A stretch of DNA of 64,000 nt from KBS-96 sp963722585 (GTDB lineage: Bacteria; Acidobacteriota; Terriglobia; Bryobacterales; Bryobacteraceae): contig CAVRNU010000039.1 of the NCBI GenBank assembly GCA_963722585.1, forward strand, positions 1 through 64,000, written 5' to 3'. Both the position numbers and the translations under genes were made by a program. Below the pieces are notes generated by a model that did not search any database, was not told where the DNA came from, and worked only from the letters and a program-made list of their open reading frames with translations. This document shows positions 17,922 to 27,033 of the stretch, piece by piece. The stretch's first letter is position 1, and every line of letters begins with the position of its first letter.

Positions 17922-18395
17922 ATGTTGCCCATGCTCAAAATACTTTGCTTGTTGCTGATCGGGTTGAGCGCCACGCCGGCAGCGGAACTTTCTGTCAAGA
18001 GATCCCTAAACCTGGGTGCCATCAAAGTGATGGTGGATGCCGCGGAAGCAGAGGCGGCGAGGAGGAATGTGCAGGTGACAATTTGTGTAGTCGACGAAAG
18101 CGGCAACCTACTCTTTCTGGAGAAGGCAGACGGCGCTGCCCTCAACACTATCGAGTTCGCGCAGAAGAAGGCGAGGCACTCGGCTTTTTATCGCAGTCCG
18201 TCGAGAGATGGAGCCGATGCCTTGAAGAAAGGAAATCTCGCAGTGCTTGCTTTTCCCCAATATTTTCCGAATCAGGGCGGATTACCGATTCAGGTGGACG
18301 GACAAACTATCGGAGCAATTGCCGCGAGCGGCGCTAAATCGGAGATCGACGAGGCGATTGCACAAGCGGGAATCGACGCATTATTGAGGCGGTAA
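17922..18395 (+). CDS. Secreted GlcG/HbpS-family (DUF336) protein
   Basis: A signal peptide (MLPMLKILCLLLIGLSATPAAE) precedes one GlcG/HbpS domain. The domain is shown by VTICVVDESGNLLFLEKADGA, then A-Q-K-K-A-R-H-S-A-F-Y, and a final IGAIAASGAKSEIDEAIAQAG. Family members bind heme or cobalamin-like ligands or act in small-molecule degradation; none of these roles can be chosen here. I use the ATG at 17922; ATGs at 17901 and 17931 are alternatives and the latter gives an equally good signal peptide. It stands alone between convergent and same-strand neighbours. Confidence 0.8.
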   Translation: MLPMLKILCLLLIGLSATPAAELSVKRSLNLGAIKVMVDAAEAEAARRNVQVTICVVDESGNLLFLEKADGAALNTIEFAQKKARHSAFYRSPSRDGADALKKGNLAVLAFPQYFPNQGGLPIQVDGQTIGAIAASGAKSEIDEAIAQAGIDALLRR

Positions 18396-18470
18396 GCAGC
18401 GGTAGCGGAACCTCGTCAGAGACGCTCCCTTGTGGTCGCGGTTCAGAGCCGGGCTCCTTATCGTTTTCGC

Positions 18471-21311
18471 TTAGCGGCGGTCTATGAGCCACGCGTTGGT
18501 GGCGGTGATACGGTCGAGGAACGCGACACGGCGGCCGTCGGGAGACGGAACGGCCCAGCCCTGGATATCTCCCAGTGAATGGAATCGCCCGTCCCGGTAC
18601 ACGTATAGTAGTCGATTGCCGATGTTCGTATCCACGGACGCAAACCATCCGTTACCGTCGGCGCCCCACGCGATACCTCTCAAATCGGTCAGAGCGTCCA
18701 ATACTACGTCGTGCTCTCGTGGTTCGTTTCCTTTTGGTTCGAGAGCCACCAACCGGATTCGCGCATCGCGCGGATCGTGATTTGGAATTGCGACGTACTT
18801 GCCGTCGGGAGAAATGGTCCAGTCGCCCAGAATCCCCGGAATCCATCGCGTGCGCGCCAGCTCGCGCCCTTCGCCGCGGACTGGGTCGAGCTCATGGAAC
18901 ACATAATATTCGCCCGGAACGGTCGTTCGCAGTACGCACCGCGTCCCAAGCCAAAGAGCGCAACGAAATTCGTCGAGCGCGCCGTTAATGGGAACTTCCT
19001 CAGGCGTTCCTCCCTGGATCGGAACGCGCATCAATTTGTAGTCCGAAGAGGCTAGGCCGACGGTGCCGGCCGCATACAACAGCGAACGGCCATCCGGCGC
19101 CAGTTGCGGCAGCACCTCGGCCACAGGCGTGGCGACGATGGTTTCGGCCGTGCGCTGGTTTACGTCCTGTTTGAAGAGGTCGAAATTGGCATGGTCGCCG
19201 CTGCGATTCGACTCGAAAATGACGGCGGCGCTGTCCGCCGTCCACGCGTGAGGATAGTTCGTCCGCTCGTCCAGCGTCAAGCGCCGAATATTGGCGATGC
19301 GCGGTGCTGAGGCATCAAAGTCGCCGACAAACACGCTGTTTTGATCGGATTGTCTGAGAACCATCACTTGCTTTCCATCCGTCGTGGCGGTCATGCCGTA
19401 GATGTGGGTTTCATTCGGCATCTCCGGACTTGCGATTTTGCGTGGCGAGCTGCGGAATGCGCCTGTCTTTGGATCGGTCCTCACCTCCCAAAGTTGATCG
19501 GCAGACATCGAGCCTGGCCGGTCATACCGCAGAAAGAGCACACGGCCATCGGGAAGAGCGGCTGCCGAGTTAATCCACAAATCGGGAATGCTCGCGACAA
19601 CTTTTCTCGTATCGAGCCTTACCGACTCATAGCTCCGTTTATAGTAACGGTCGAGCCCCCAGCTCCGATGATTCTGTTTCGAATAGCGGCGCCGCTGATA
19701 AAACACGTGCTTCCCATCGGGTGACCAGAACGCCAGCGGAAACGTGTCTGTGCCTGGACCGGCGACGATCCGCTGCGGATCTTCGCCGTTCGCGCCGAGC
19801 GACCAGATCTCCGACCAATCCTGGCTGATGAAGGCGATGCGTGTTCCGTCCGGCGAGGGCGTTGCTTCTCGAGCGTGCGTGCGAAGCAGGCGCGGGGCTG
19901 CGCCCGAGAGAGAGACGATCCAAATGCCCGGTAAGTTGGTCGCGGTAGAGAAGCCGCTGACAGCCAGCCTGACGCCATCTCCAAACCAGGCGATCCGGTC
20001 TACCGTAAAATCTCGCGGCCCCGCCACGGGACGTGTACTGCCATCGTTCATCCGACGAACAAAGATTCCATCGGCATTGGCGTAAGCGGCGAACCGACCG
20101 TCCGGCGAAATTGCTGCGGCGGTGGCGCGGTTTTCGGGCACAAGCGTCGTGATCTGACGGAACGAAGGCGCCTCTCGTCCCGCTCGTGCTTGCGTCCAGC
20201 GCCACCCGGCCAGGCACGCCCCAAGAAACACTACCGCTGTGATGACCCACTTCCAAACACCGGGACCCAAATTAGCCGAAATCTTTCCAGGTTGCTGCAG
20301 GTCATTTAACGTTCGCGCAACTTCTCTTGCGCTGGGACGCGCCTCGGGCTCTTTGGCCAACATCGACCGAATCAGCAAACCCAGGCGCGGCGGCATCGAG
20401 CGATTCACGGATGCAAGCGGGGGCGGCTCTTTTGTGAGGATGGCCTCGGTCGTATCAAGCGCTGAAGCCGCCGGAAATGCATGGCGCCCGGCCGCCAACT
20501 CGTAGAGCACCAAGCCGGAGGAGAATATGTCGCTAGCCGGCGTCAGAGGTTCGCCCCGGGCCTGCTCCGGAGACATATAGCGCAAGGTGCCAAGGGCGGG
20601 GCTGCTGGCTAAGGCTATCGTTTCCGTCGTGACTTTGCGCGCCAGGCCAAAGTCGAGCACTTTCACGTACCGGTCCTGGCGCAACAAAATGTTCTCGGGC
20701 TTGATATCTCCGTGAACCGTGCCGCCGGCATGGGCCGCGGCCAGCGCTTCAGCTATCTGAGCGCCGATTGCCAGAACTTCGGCGATGGAAAGCGGTTTGC
20801 CGCATACCTCGCGCAGCGACTCTCCTTCGACAAGTTCCATAACAATCGCGACAGTAGATTCCGCTTGCACTACCTCGTGAATCGTCACAATATTTGGGTG
20901 GTTCAATGCGGACGCCGCCTTTGCTTCGCGAATGGCATGCTGGGTGTCCAAAACCACGAGCGCTTCCGGCGACAGGAATTTCAGCGCAACGCGCCGGTCC
21001 AGGTCTGTATCGTGCGCGGACCACACGTCGCCCATGCCGCCCCGTCCGAGCAGCGCGCCAATCACATAACGTCCGAAGCGTTGACCGGGGACAATACGGG
21101 CTGCAAGGAGTTTGCCAGTTAGCGAGCTGAATAGCGGCTTGCTTAAAAAACCGCTGGCGGCTTCGTCCTCTCTCAGCAGCTCTTCAACGGCTCTCCGGAG
21201 TAGAGTATTCTCGCCGCAAGCCGTATCGAGCAGCATCACACGTTCGCCGCCTGATTTCTCGCGCGCCGCATGGAACAGCTCGAAGATCTGATTCCATTCC
21301 GTGGGTGCCAT
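18471..21311 (-). CDS. Membrane Ser/Thr protein kinase with TolB-like beta-propeller
   Basis: This is a roughly 946-residue one-pass kinase. After a helical N-terminal segment comes the Hanks-type kinase domain with G-loop LLGRGGMG, VALK, HGDIKPEN at about 200-207, DFG at 220-222 and GTLRYMSPEQA. The catalytic-loop Arg of HRD is Gly, so it is a non-RD kinase. A TM helix (WVITAVVFLGACLAGWRW) at about 355-372 leads to an extracytoplasmic WD40/TolB (PD40) propeller, probably the sensor. The ATG at 21311 is chosen because it lies 9 bases after the sigma factor stop; a longer frame would start at 21377. It is coupled to the ECF sigma gene, its likely substrate or partner. Confidence 0.9.
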   Translation of the reverse strand: MAPTEWNQIFELFHAAREKSGGERVMLLDTACGENTLLRRAVEELLREDEAASGFLSKPLFSSLTGKLLAARIVPGQRFGRYVIGALLGRGGMGDVWSAHDTDLDRRVALKFLSPEALVVLDTQHAIREAKAASALNHPNIVTIHEVVQAESTVAIVMELVEGESLREVCGKPLSIAEVLAIGAQIAEALAAAHAGGTVHGDIKPENILLRQDRYVKVLDFGLARKVTTETIALASSPALGTLRYMSPEQARGEPLTPASDIFSSGLVLYELAAGRHAFPAASALDTTEAILTKEPPPLASVNRSMPPRLGLLIRSMLAKEPEARPSAREVARTLNDLQQPGKISANLGPGVWKWVITAVVFLGACLAGWRWTQARAGREAPSFRQITTLVPENRATAAAISPDGRFAAYANADGIFVRRMNDGSTRPVAGPRDFTVDRIAWFGDGVRLAVSGFSTATNLPGIWIVSLSGAAPRLLRTHAREATPSPDGTRIAFISQDWSEIWSLGANGEDPQRIVAGPGTDTFPLAFWSPDGKHVFYQRRRYSKQNHRSWGLDRYYKRSYESVRLDTRKVVASIPDLWINSAAALPDGRVLFLRYDRPGSMSADQLWEVRTDPKTGAFRSSPRKIASPEMPNETHIYGMTATTDGKQVMVLRQSDQNSVFVGDFDASAPRIANIRRLTLDERTNYPHAWTADSAAVIFESNRSGDHANFDLFKQDVNQRTAETIVATPVAEVLPQLAPDGRSLLYAAGTVGLASSDYKLMRVPIQGGTPEEVPINGALDEFRCALWLGTRCVLRTTVPGEYYVFHELDPVRGEGRELARTRWIPGILGDWTISPDGKYVAIPNHDPRDARIRLVALEPKGNEPREHDVVLDALTDLRGIAWGADGNGWFASVDTNIGNRLLYVYRDGRFHSLGDIQGWAVPSPDGRRVAFLDRITATNAWLIDRR

Positions 21312-21319
21312 GCCGGTTG

Positions 21320-21901
21320 CTAGCGAAGCGTTTGGGGCCGTACCTGCCCTTTTAGCCACGCTCTGGCCGCTATCCAATCACGTTTTACGGTGATCGGAGA
21401 AACGCTCAGGGCCTCGGCGGTTTCTTCAAGCGACAGTCCGCCAAAGTAGCGCATCTCGACTACTTGCCGCTGCCGCGGGTTCATTTCCTCGAGCCGGTCG
21501 AGCGCGATATTCAGTGCAATGAGTTCGTCTGCCTGCTCGAACGAAATCGCGGCGTAATCCTCGGCTTGTGCCACGGCCTGTTCGCCCGCCCCTCGTTTTA
21601 GCGCTTGCTTGCGCCGTGCGTGGTCGATCAGAATCCTCCGCATGATGGAAGCGCTCACGCCGATGAAGTGAGCGCGATTTTGCCAGTCTCTTGCCTGATC
21701 GTTGACCAGCCGCAAATAGGCCTCGTGGACGAGGGCGGTTGGCTGTAGTGTATGTCCAGGCCGCTCGCGTCGCAACTGCAGCCGCGCCAAGGCGCGCAAC
21801 TCGTTCAAAACGAGCGGAATTAGCTTCTCGGCAGCGCCAGAGTCCCCGGCCCTGACCTGTTGCAGAAGCACAGTGACTTCTCCGCTAGCGCGGGCTTCCA
21901 T
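21320..21901 (-). CDS. ECF-subfamily RNA polymerase sigma factor
   Basis: About 193 residues are encoded from the ATG at 21901 (MEARASGEVTVLLQQVRAGD). The sigma-2 region has LQPTALVHEAYLRLV and WQNRAHFIGVSASIMRRILIDHARR, the hallmark of the PF07638 type. The sigma-4 region has MNPRQRQVVEMRYFGGLSLEETAEALSVS with helix-turn-helix ITVKRDWIAARAWL. No anti-sigma gene is present. Instead a Ser/Thr kinase follows 8 bases later. In the Vibrio EcfP/PknT pair a related sigma factor is activated by phosphorylation, and the same logic is inferred here. Confidence 0.93.
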   Translation of the reverse strand: MEARASGEVTVLLQQVRAGDSGAAEKLIPLVLNELRALARLQLRRERPGHTLQPTALVHEAYLRLVNDQARDWQNRAHFIGVSASIMRRILIDHARRKQALKRGAGEQAVAQAEDYAAISFEQADELIALNIALDRLEEMNPRQRQVVEMRYFGGLSLEETAEALSVSPITVKRDWIAARAWLKGQVRPQTLR

Positions 21902-22006
21902 AAACAACGGTATGGCTATCCACAAAAGAATAACACCGAAATGTTATTTAACCGTGATCCGTTCGTGGGCTTGTTTGCGCTTTTGGTTGGTTAGCGTGTG
22001 GCTCCC

Positions 22007-22036
22007 AAAAGAAAATGCCGCCAGGAATGGCGGCAT
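22007..22036 (-). terminator. Intrinsic terminator of the TonB-dependent receptor gene
   Basis: On the minus strand an 8-bp perfect stem (ATGCCGCC / GGCGGCAT, loop ATTCCT) is followed directly by TTTTCTTTT. It lies 45 bases after the receptor stop codon. This is a good rho-independent terminator. Confidence 0.8.
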
Positions 22037-22080
22037 GGCAGACCGGAGGCCCGCTCCACCGGTTCGAGTCGTGCTCCGGG

Positions 22081-25000
22081 TCAAAACGTCAGGTGCAGGC
22101 CCATCTGCAGGAAGCGCGGACTTCCAATCGTATGTTGAATGATTCCGAGGCTGCCGCGGGGTGGGTTCAGCAGCGGCGGTCCGTAGTTGAAGAACTGTAC
22201 GTCGCTGTTGGGGGCGTCAAAACTCGGATGGTTGAACAGGTTGAACGCGTCGAAGTTGTAGCGGAGATGGAAACGCTCGGAAATGTGGAATTCCTTTCCA
22301 ATGGTGCTGTCGAAGCGCAGCTGGAACGGCGCGCGAAATAGGTTTCGCCCCGCGTTGCCATATGCCGATTCGTACGCGTCGCAGACGCCGCTCGAGTCGC
22401 AGGGAGGCACACCTTCCTGGCCCGGAGCGAGAAACGGAGTGTAGAACGCGTTCGGGTTCAGAACCGGTTGGCCGGCGTTGACGCCTGTCGTTCCCTGCAA
22501 TTGCGCCTGTCCCGCCGTTACACCGGGTTTAAGAGATACGATCGGGTTAGTTATATAGTCGTTGCTGCTGTAATAGATGCTGGCAATCGATCCCGAATAA
22601 TCGTAAACGCTGTAGGGCTGCCCGCTTTCGGCGACGGTCTGGCCGCCGATCTGCCAGCCGTTCAGCATCGCTCCTGCCATGCGATGCTGCTTGATGGGAC
22701 TGGGCAGATCGTAGGAGTAGTTGATGAGGAAGACGTGCGTACGGTCGAAGTCGGCTGTGGCATAACCCGACTTCGGGTCCAACGGATTGTTTCCGGTATA
22801 GAAGAGACCTAAGCCGCTTTGCTCATCGGTCGCATGCGACCAGGTGTATGACCCGGTGAACTGCAAGCCAGAGGAAAGGCGCTTGCGTATTTGAAACTGC
22901 ATCGAGTTGTACCACGAGATTCCCTCTGCTTTGTAGAGAACCGAGTTGGGACTGTATCCCAAATAGGGAACACGTAAATCGGTGTTGCCGCCGGTGGTTG
23001 TGTTGATGGTTTCGTAGGCGTTGATGTCGTAGCCGTAGGAGTAGATCTGCCCATTGATCGGGTTTTGCGGCGTCGCGATCCCAGGCTGGTTGAACGGCAC
23101 GGGCAAAACAAGATGCACTCCATGATTCCCTACGTATCCGAGGCTCACGAGGAGATTATTAACAGGCTGATACTGCAGGTCGAACGTCCAATTCTCAGAA
23201 TAGGGTAATTTCGAATTTCGATCGTAGCCGCCAAACAGGAACGGACCAAAGTGATTGCCGGCCGGAAAATTGCCGCTTTGTAAACTCGCGGCATTCGGCA
23301 GAAGCGCCTGAAACGCCGCTGCGCTGACGGGCGGCGGCGCGGGCGGTGTGGTTCCGAACGGATTTTCGAATGTCGCGCCGCTCTGCGCCACGACGGGGGT
23401 TACAAACGGAGGCGCAAGCGTGACGCCGAACGGCCCGTTGAACCCACCGCCGGCGCTCGGCGAAAACTCCGAGAAGAATTGACCGCGGTCATAATAGATA
23501 CCCGCGCCCGCGCGAACGGTTAGCTTCGAATAGGGCGTCCAAGCCATGCCGACTCGTGGAGCAAAGCCCCACTGATTGGCTGACATCGTCGAACTGTTGA
23601 CGCCGGGAGTATGAAACTGCGCGTTGTTGCCCGCGAACACGATGCCCGAGTTGACGATTGTGTCTGTAGCCGCGTTGTATTGATACAGATTGCCGTCAAA
23701 ATTGGTAAGCCGTCCGTATTTCTCGGAGAGCGGGCCGTCGTAATCCCAGCGCAGGCCGGCCGTGATGTTCAGATTGCTGGTGACTTTAATGTTGTCGTTG
23801 ATAAATGCACCGATTGTTTCGGAGCGATAGTAGCGGTTGCTATCGCCATTGAACAGCTCCGAACTCGAGCCCGTCTTAACGTCGCCCGTCAGAAAGCTTG
23901 GAAAATCGGCGAAGGTTATCGAAGCGGTATCGTTATTGCGGTTGACGATGTTCAACTGAGTGTGATCCCACTGCGCTCCGAATGAAAGAGTCTGCTTCCC
24001 GATCACCCAGCCTAAAGTGGAAGCGTATTCCCATTGGTTCTGGAACATGCCGGCATTCGAGAAATTGGAAACCGGGCCAAACGCGTATGTATTGCCGAGC
24101 GTGCCATCGTTCGAATCAATTGTGATTCCCGGAAACCTGGTCGAGCCGAACACGTTGATTCCGGCATCGCCCGCGGTAAACGGCTGCGCTGTTCCGGCGT
24201 AAGCTCGCATGCGGGTAAAGCCGATGCGCTGCTCCCATGTCACGTTGGGACTCAGGATGACGGAGTTATCGATCGAACCCACCTGGCTGCCTGCATTCAG
24301 TTGTTGAGTGAAACCCAGAGCGTTGCTGGATGCGCCGAACGGATTGGTAGTCGGATCGTTCTGGATGTAGTACTTGACCGACAAGCGGTCCATCGAGCTG
24401 ACGTTGTAGTCGATATTGGCGCTTCCCTGATCGACATTCGATATCGACGACGGGCCTTGCACGATTGCGTTTGCGCCCAGCACGCTCGCGGTGTTGGCGG
24501 GGATGTTGGCGCTCGGAATCAGGTACTGGCCGTTGGGCAGCTTGGTCTGCAGCAGCTTCAACGCAACCGGATCGACTTGCGACGGCGTGATGCTCGTGCC
24601 GAAGCTTTCATTCGCTACGGCGGCGAGCGCCGCCGCGCTCCGGTCGTTCGTCAATTCCTGAGGTACTGTCACTTCCTGCGTGCCGAGCAATGCGTCGGCA
24701 ACGCGAACGCCCTCATAGGAAGTAAAAAAGAAGAGCTTGTCTTTGATAATCGGACCGCCAAAGGTTGCGCCGAACTGGTTGCGGTTCAGTTTTGGCACTT
24801 TTTGCGTGATCGAGGGATCGGCATTGTAAAAGAAGGGAGCGGCGTTCCAGAAGCTGTTCTGAAATTTCTCGTAGACCTGTCCGTGAAAGCTGTTTGTACC
24901 GGATTGAGTAATGACGCCGATATGAGCGCCGCTGTTTGCCCCCTGGGTTGCGTCATAGTTGGCCGCATCCACTCGAATTTCCTGAACGGATTCGGGCGCC

Positions 25001-25764
25001 GGAGTGGGCAACGCCTGACCAATAGCTGCGTAGACGGAAGTGCTGGTCTGAATGTCGCCGCCCGCGCCGAAGTTTTCTCCGGTGTTAAGCACAAACCGGT
25101 TCTCACCCACTTGGCTGGTCGACTTACCATTGAACAGGTTGTTGGTTGAAATGCCGTTCAAAGAGAAGCTGTTGCTGGTGTCGCGCTGCCCGTTCGAAAA
25201 AATCGCCTGGTTTCCTAATCCCGCATTCGATCCGGATCCGCCGAGGAAGGCGGCATTAACGCCTGGAGAAAGAATTGCCAACTGGGTAAAGCTACCGGTC
25301 CCCAGCGGCGTCATTTGAATTGTCGATTGATCGACGACATATCCATTGGTTGTGTCGATCTGGTTCGCAAGCGGTGTGCCTGTGACCTCGATCGTTGTGC
25401 TCGTCTTCCCGATTTTGAGCAAGCCATCGACACGGGTCGTGCGGTCCGCTTCCACGATAATTTCCGTGTGGCTCTCGGTTTCGAAACCCTCCTTGGCGAA
25501 GGAGAGCTCATAGGTTCCAGGAGGCAGATTCGGAATAAGATACGATCCGTTGCCTTGGCCGGTGGCACTCACTTGAAGATTAGTGGATAGATTTTTTGCT
25601 TTAACGGATGCGCCCGGAATCACCGCACCCGCTGGATCTTTTACAGTTCCCGTTATCGCGCCCAGATTTTGTTGCGCCGCAAGAAAACCCGGCACGCACG
25701 ACGCTAGAAGAACAACGAAAATAGGCGTCTCGTTTTTGAGAATCAAAGCCGTCCCCTCAAGCAA
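22081..25764 (-). CDS. Oar-like TonB-dependent outer-membrane receptor with carboxypeptidase-regulatory domain
   Basis: The 1227-residue protein has a signal peptide ending about AAQQN and then a CarboxypepD_reg-like domain (GAITGTVKDPAGAVIPGASVKAKN, GSYLIPNLPPGTYELSFAKEGF). A plug region follows (VQEIRVDAANYDATQGANSG; TQSGTNSFHGQVYEKFQNSFWNA) and then the long barrel with FGGPIIKDKLFFFTSYEG. It ends in the aromatic motif FLQMGLHLTF expected for outer-membrane insertion. These receptors import large or scarce substrates, often glycans or peptides, with TonB energy. No TonB, ExbB or ExbD gene is nearby. A terminator follows. Confidence 0.92.
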   Translation of the reverse strand: MLEGTALILKNETPIFVVLLASCVPGFLAAQQNLGAITGTVKDPAGAVIPGASVKAKNLSTNLQVSATGQGNGSYLIPNLPPGTYELSFAKEGFETESHTEIIVEADRTTRVDGLLKIGKTSTTIEVTGTPLANQIDTTNGYVVDQSTIQMTPLGTGSFTQLAILSPGVNAAFLGGSGSNAGLGNQAIFSNGQRDTSNSFSLNGISTNNLFNGKSTSQVGENRFVLNTGENFGAGGDIQTSTSVYAAIGQALPTPAPESVQEIRVDAANYDATQGANSGAHIGVITQSGTNSFHGQVYEKFQNSFWNAAPFFYNADPSITQKVPKLNRNQFGATFGGPIIKDKLFFFTSYEGVRVADALLGTQEVTVPQELTNDRSAAALAAVANESFGTSITPSQVDPVALKLLQTKLPNGQYLIPSANIPANTASVLGANAIVQGPSSISNVDQGSANIDYNVSSMDRLSVKYYIQNDPTTNPFGASSNALGFTQQLNAGSQVGSIDNSVILSPNVTWEQRIGFTRMRAYAGTAQPFTAGDAGINVFGSTRFPGITIDSNDGTLGNTYAFGPVSNFSNAGMFQNQWEYASTLGWVIGKQTLSFGAQWDHTQLNIVNRNNDTASITFADFPSFLTGDVKTGSSSELFNGDSNRYYRSETIGAFINDNIKVTSNLNITAGLRWDYDGPLSEKYGRLTNFDGNLYQYNAATDTIVNSGIVFAGNNAQFHTPGVNSSTMSANQWGFAPRVGMAWTPYSKLTVRAGAGIYYDRGQFFSEFSPSAGGGFNGPFGVTLAPPFVTPVVAQSGATFENPFGTTPPAPPPVSAAAFQALLPNAASLQSGNFPAGNHFGPFLFGGYDRNSKLPYSENWTFDLQYQPVNNLLVSLGYVGNHGVHLVLPVPFNQPGIATPQNPINGQIYSYGYDINAYETINTTTGGNTDLRVPYLGYSPNSVLYKAEGISWYNSMQFQIRKRLSSGLQFTGSYTWSHATDEQSGLGLFYTGNNPLDPKSGYATADFDRTHVFLINYSYDLPSPIKQHRMAGAMLNGWQIGGQTVAESGQPYSVYDYSGSIASIYYSSNDYITNPIVSLKPGVTAGQAQLQGTTGVNAGQPVLNPNAFYTPFLAPGQEGVPPCDSSGVCDAYESAYGNAGRNLFRAPFQLRFDSTIGKEFHISERFHLRYNFDAFNLFNHPSFDAPNSDVQFFNYGPPLLNPPRGSLGIIQHTIGSPRFLQMGLHLTF

Positions 25765-25958
25765 ACTGAATTAGGCATATCGTAAACCACGACTGTGACA
25801 AAAGTATGAAGCAGCTTGGGCGCTACGGCTTCTTGGACGTGACGGCTTCGACAGCGTGGGTTCCGGCTGTTCGGCAGTTAGCATACTACAAAATTTCAGC
25901 GATTTTTCAGAATCCGGGAATAAACTTGGTATCGCCCGTTTCCCTTTGGACCTCTGTG

Positions 25959-26975
25959 ATGAAAGCCACCTTTTCTTTCGCTCCTCTGCTTCTTCTGCTT
26001 GCGGTGTCCGGTTTGGCGCAAGGATATAAAGTCGCCGGCTCGATACAGATCGGAGGGACCGGCGGCTGGGACTATCTCAGCGCCGATTCCACCAACCGGC
26101 GGCTCTACGTGTCTCACGGCACGGAGGTGGTTGTCGTCGACCTCGATTCCGAAAAGCCCGTGGGCCGCATTTCCGGGATGCAAGGCATCCACGGTATAGC
26201 GATCGCGGACGATCTTGGTACCGGGTTCATCAGCGATGGCCGCGCCAATGACGTGGTCATGTTCAATCTGAAGGATCTCTCTGTTCAGAAAAAAGTGGCT
26301 GCGGGAACGAACCCGGATGGAATTGTTTATGATCCCGCTTCAAAGCGCGTGTTCGCATTCAACGGGCGCAGCCAGGATGCGACTGCCATTGACGCAACCA
26401 GCGGTACTGTAGCGGGTACGATCAAGCTCGACGGCAAGCCGGAGTTTCCGGTCAGCGACGGCAAGGGGAGCGTTTACGACAATATCGAGGACAAGAGTGA
26501 GATTGTGCGTATTAATTCAACGAGCCTGAAGGTGGAGGCCACCTGGTCTATCTCGCCCTGCGATTCGCCCTCGGGGCTTGCAATCGACACAGCGAACCGT
26601 CGGTTATTCGCGGTCTGCGACAACAAGATGATGGCAGTTGTGGATGCTGATTCGGGCAAGGTGGTTGCCACGCCGGCAATAGGCGAAGGGCCCGATGCAG
26701 CGGGATTCGATCCGGGAACAAAGCTCGCATTCTCCTCGAATGGGCGAGATGGAACGCTCACTGTTGTGAGTGAAAGCGGAAAAGATAGCTATTCCGTTGC
26801 CGAGACGGTACCCACCGCGCGAGGCGCGCGAACGATGGCGCTCGATACGACGACGCACAAAATTTATCTCGCGACGGCGAGTTTCGGTCCGGCGTCGGCC
26901 GCAAGCGCGGCGAATCCGCGTCCTCGGCCCACCATACTGCCCGGGTCGTTCAAGTTGATCGTTTTAAGTAAATAG
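25959..26975 (+). CDS. Secreted YVTN/YncE-type beta-propeller protein
   Basis: The ATG at 25959 begins a clear signal peptide (MKATFSFAPLLLLLAVSGLAQ); a longer frame to 25806 lacks one. The mature part is made of propeller blades of the YncE/NHL sort, for example YLSADSTNRRLYVSHGTEVVVVDLDS, GIVYDPASKRVFAFNGRSQDATAID and GLAIDTANRRLFAVCDNKMMAVVD. No catalytic residues are evident. It is divergent from the TonB-dependent receptor with about 195 bases between, and may be a periplasmic binding or redox-linked propeller. Substrate is unknown. Confidence 0.8.
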   Translation: MKATFSFAPLLLLLAVSGLAQGYKVAGSIQIGGTGGWDYLSADSTNRRLYVSHGTEVVVVDLDSEKPVGRISGMQGIHGIAIADDLGTGFISDGRANDVVMFNLKDLSVQKKVAAGTNPDGIVYDPASKRVFAFNGRSQDATAIDATSGTVAGTIKLDGKPEFPVSDGKGSVYDNIEDKSEIVRINSTSLKVEATWSISPCDSPSGLAIDTANRRLFAVCDNKMMAVVDADSGKVVATPAIGEGPDAAGFDPGTKLAFSSNGRDGTLTVVSESGKDSYSVAETVPTARGARTMALDTTTHKIYLATASFGPASAASAANPRPRPTILPGSFKLIVLSK

Positions 26976-27033
26976 TTGCTAATTTTTGACACGCCTCGCG
27001 CAACGCCTGCGTCAGATTCTGGAGGGCGCTGGA

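Noticed and set aside
22020..22085. tRNA-Leu-like sequence (GGCGGCATGGCAGACCG and GGTTCGAGTC)
   Set aside because: D-arm-like and T-loop-like stretches occur in order, but the anticodon region is missing, the T stem does not pair well and the acceptor ends do not match. The GGCGGCAT part is explained by the terminator hairpin. At best a very old tRNA relic.
24034..25149. 371-codon plus-strand open frame opposite the TonB-dependent receptor
   Set aside because: The residues are rich in Arg, Val and Ala with no family resemblance, while the minus-strand receptor is unmistakable.
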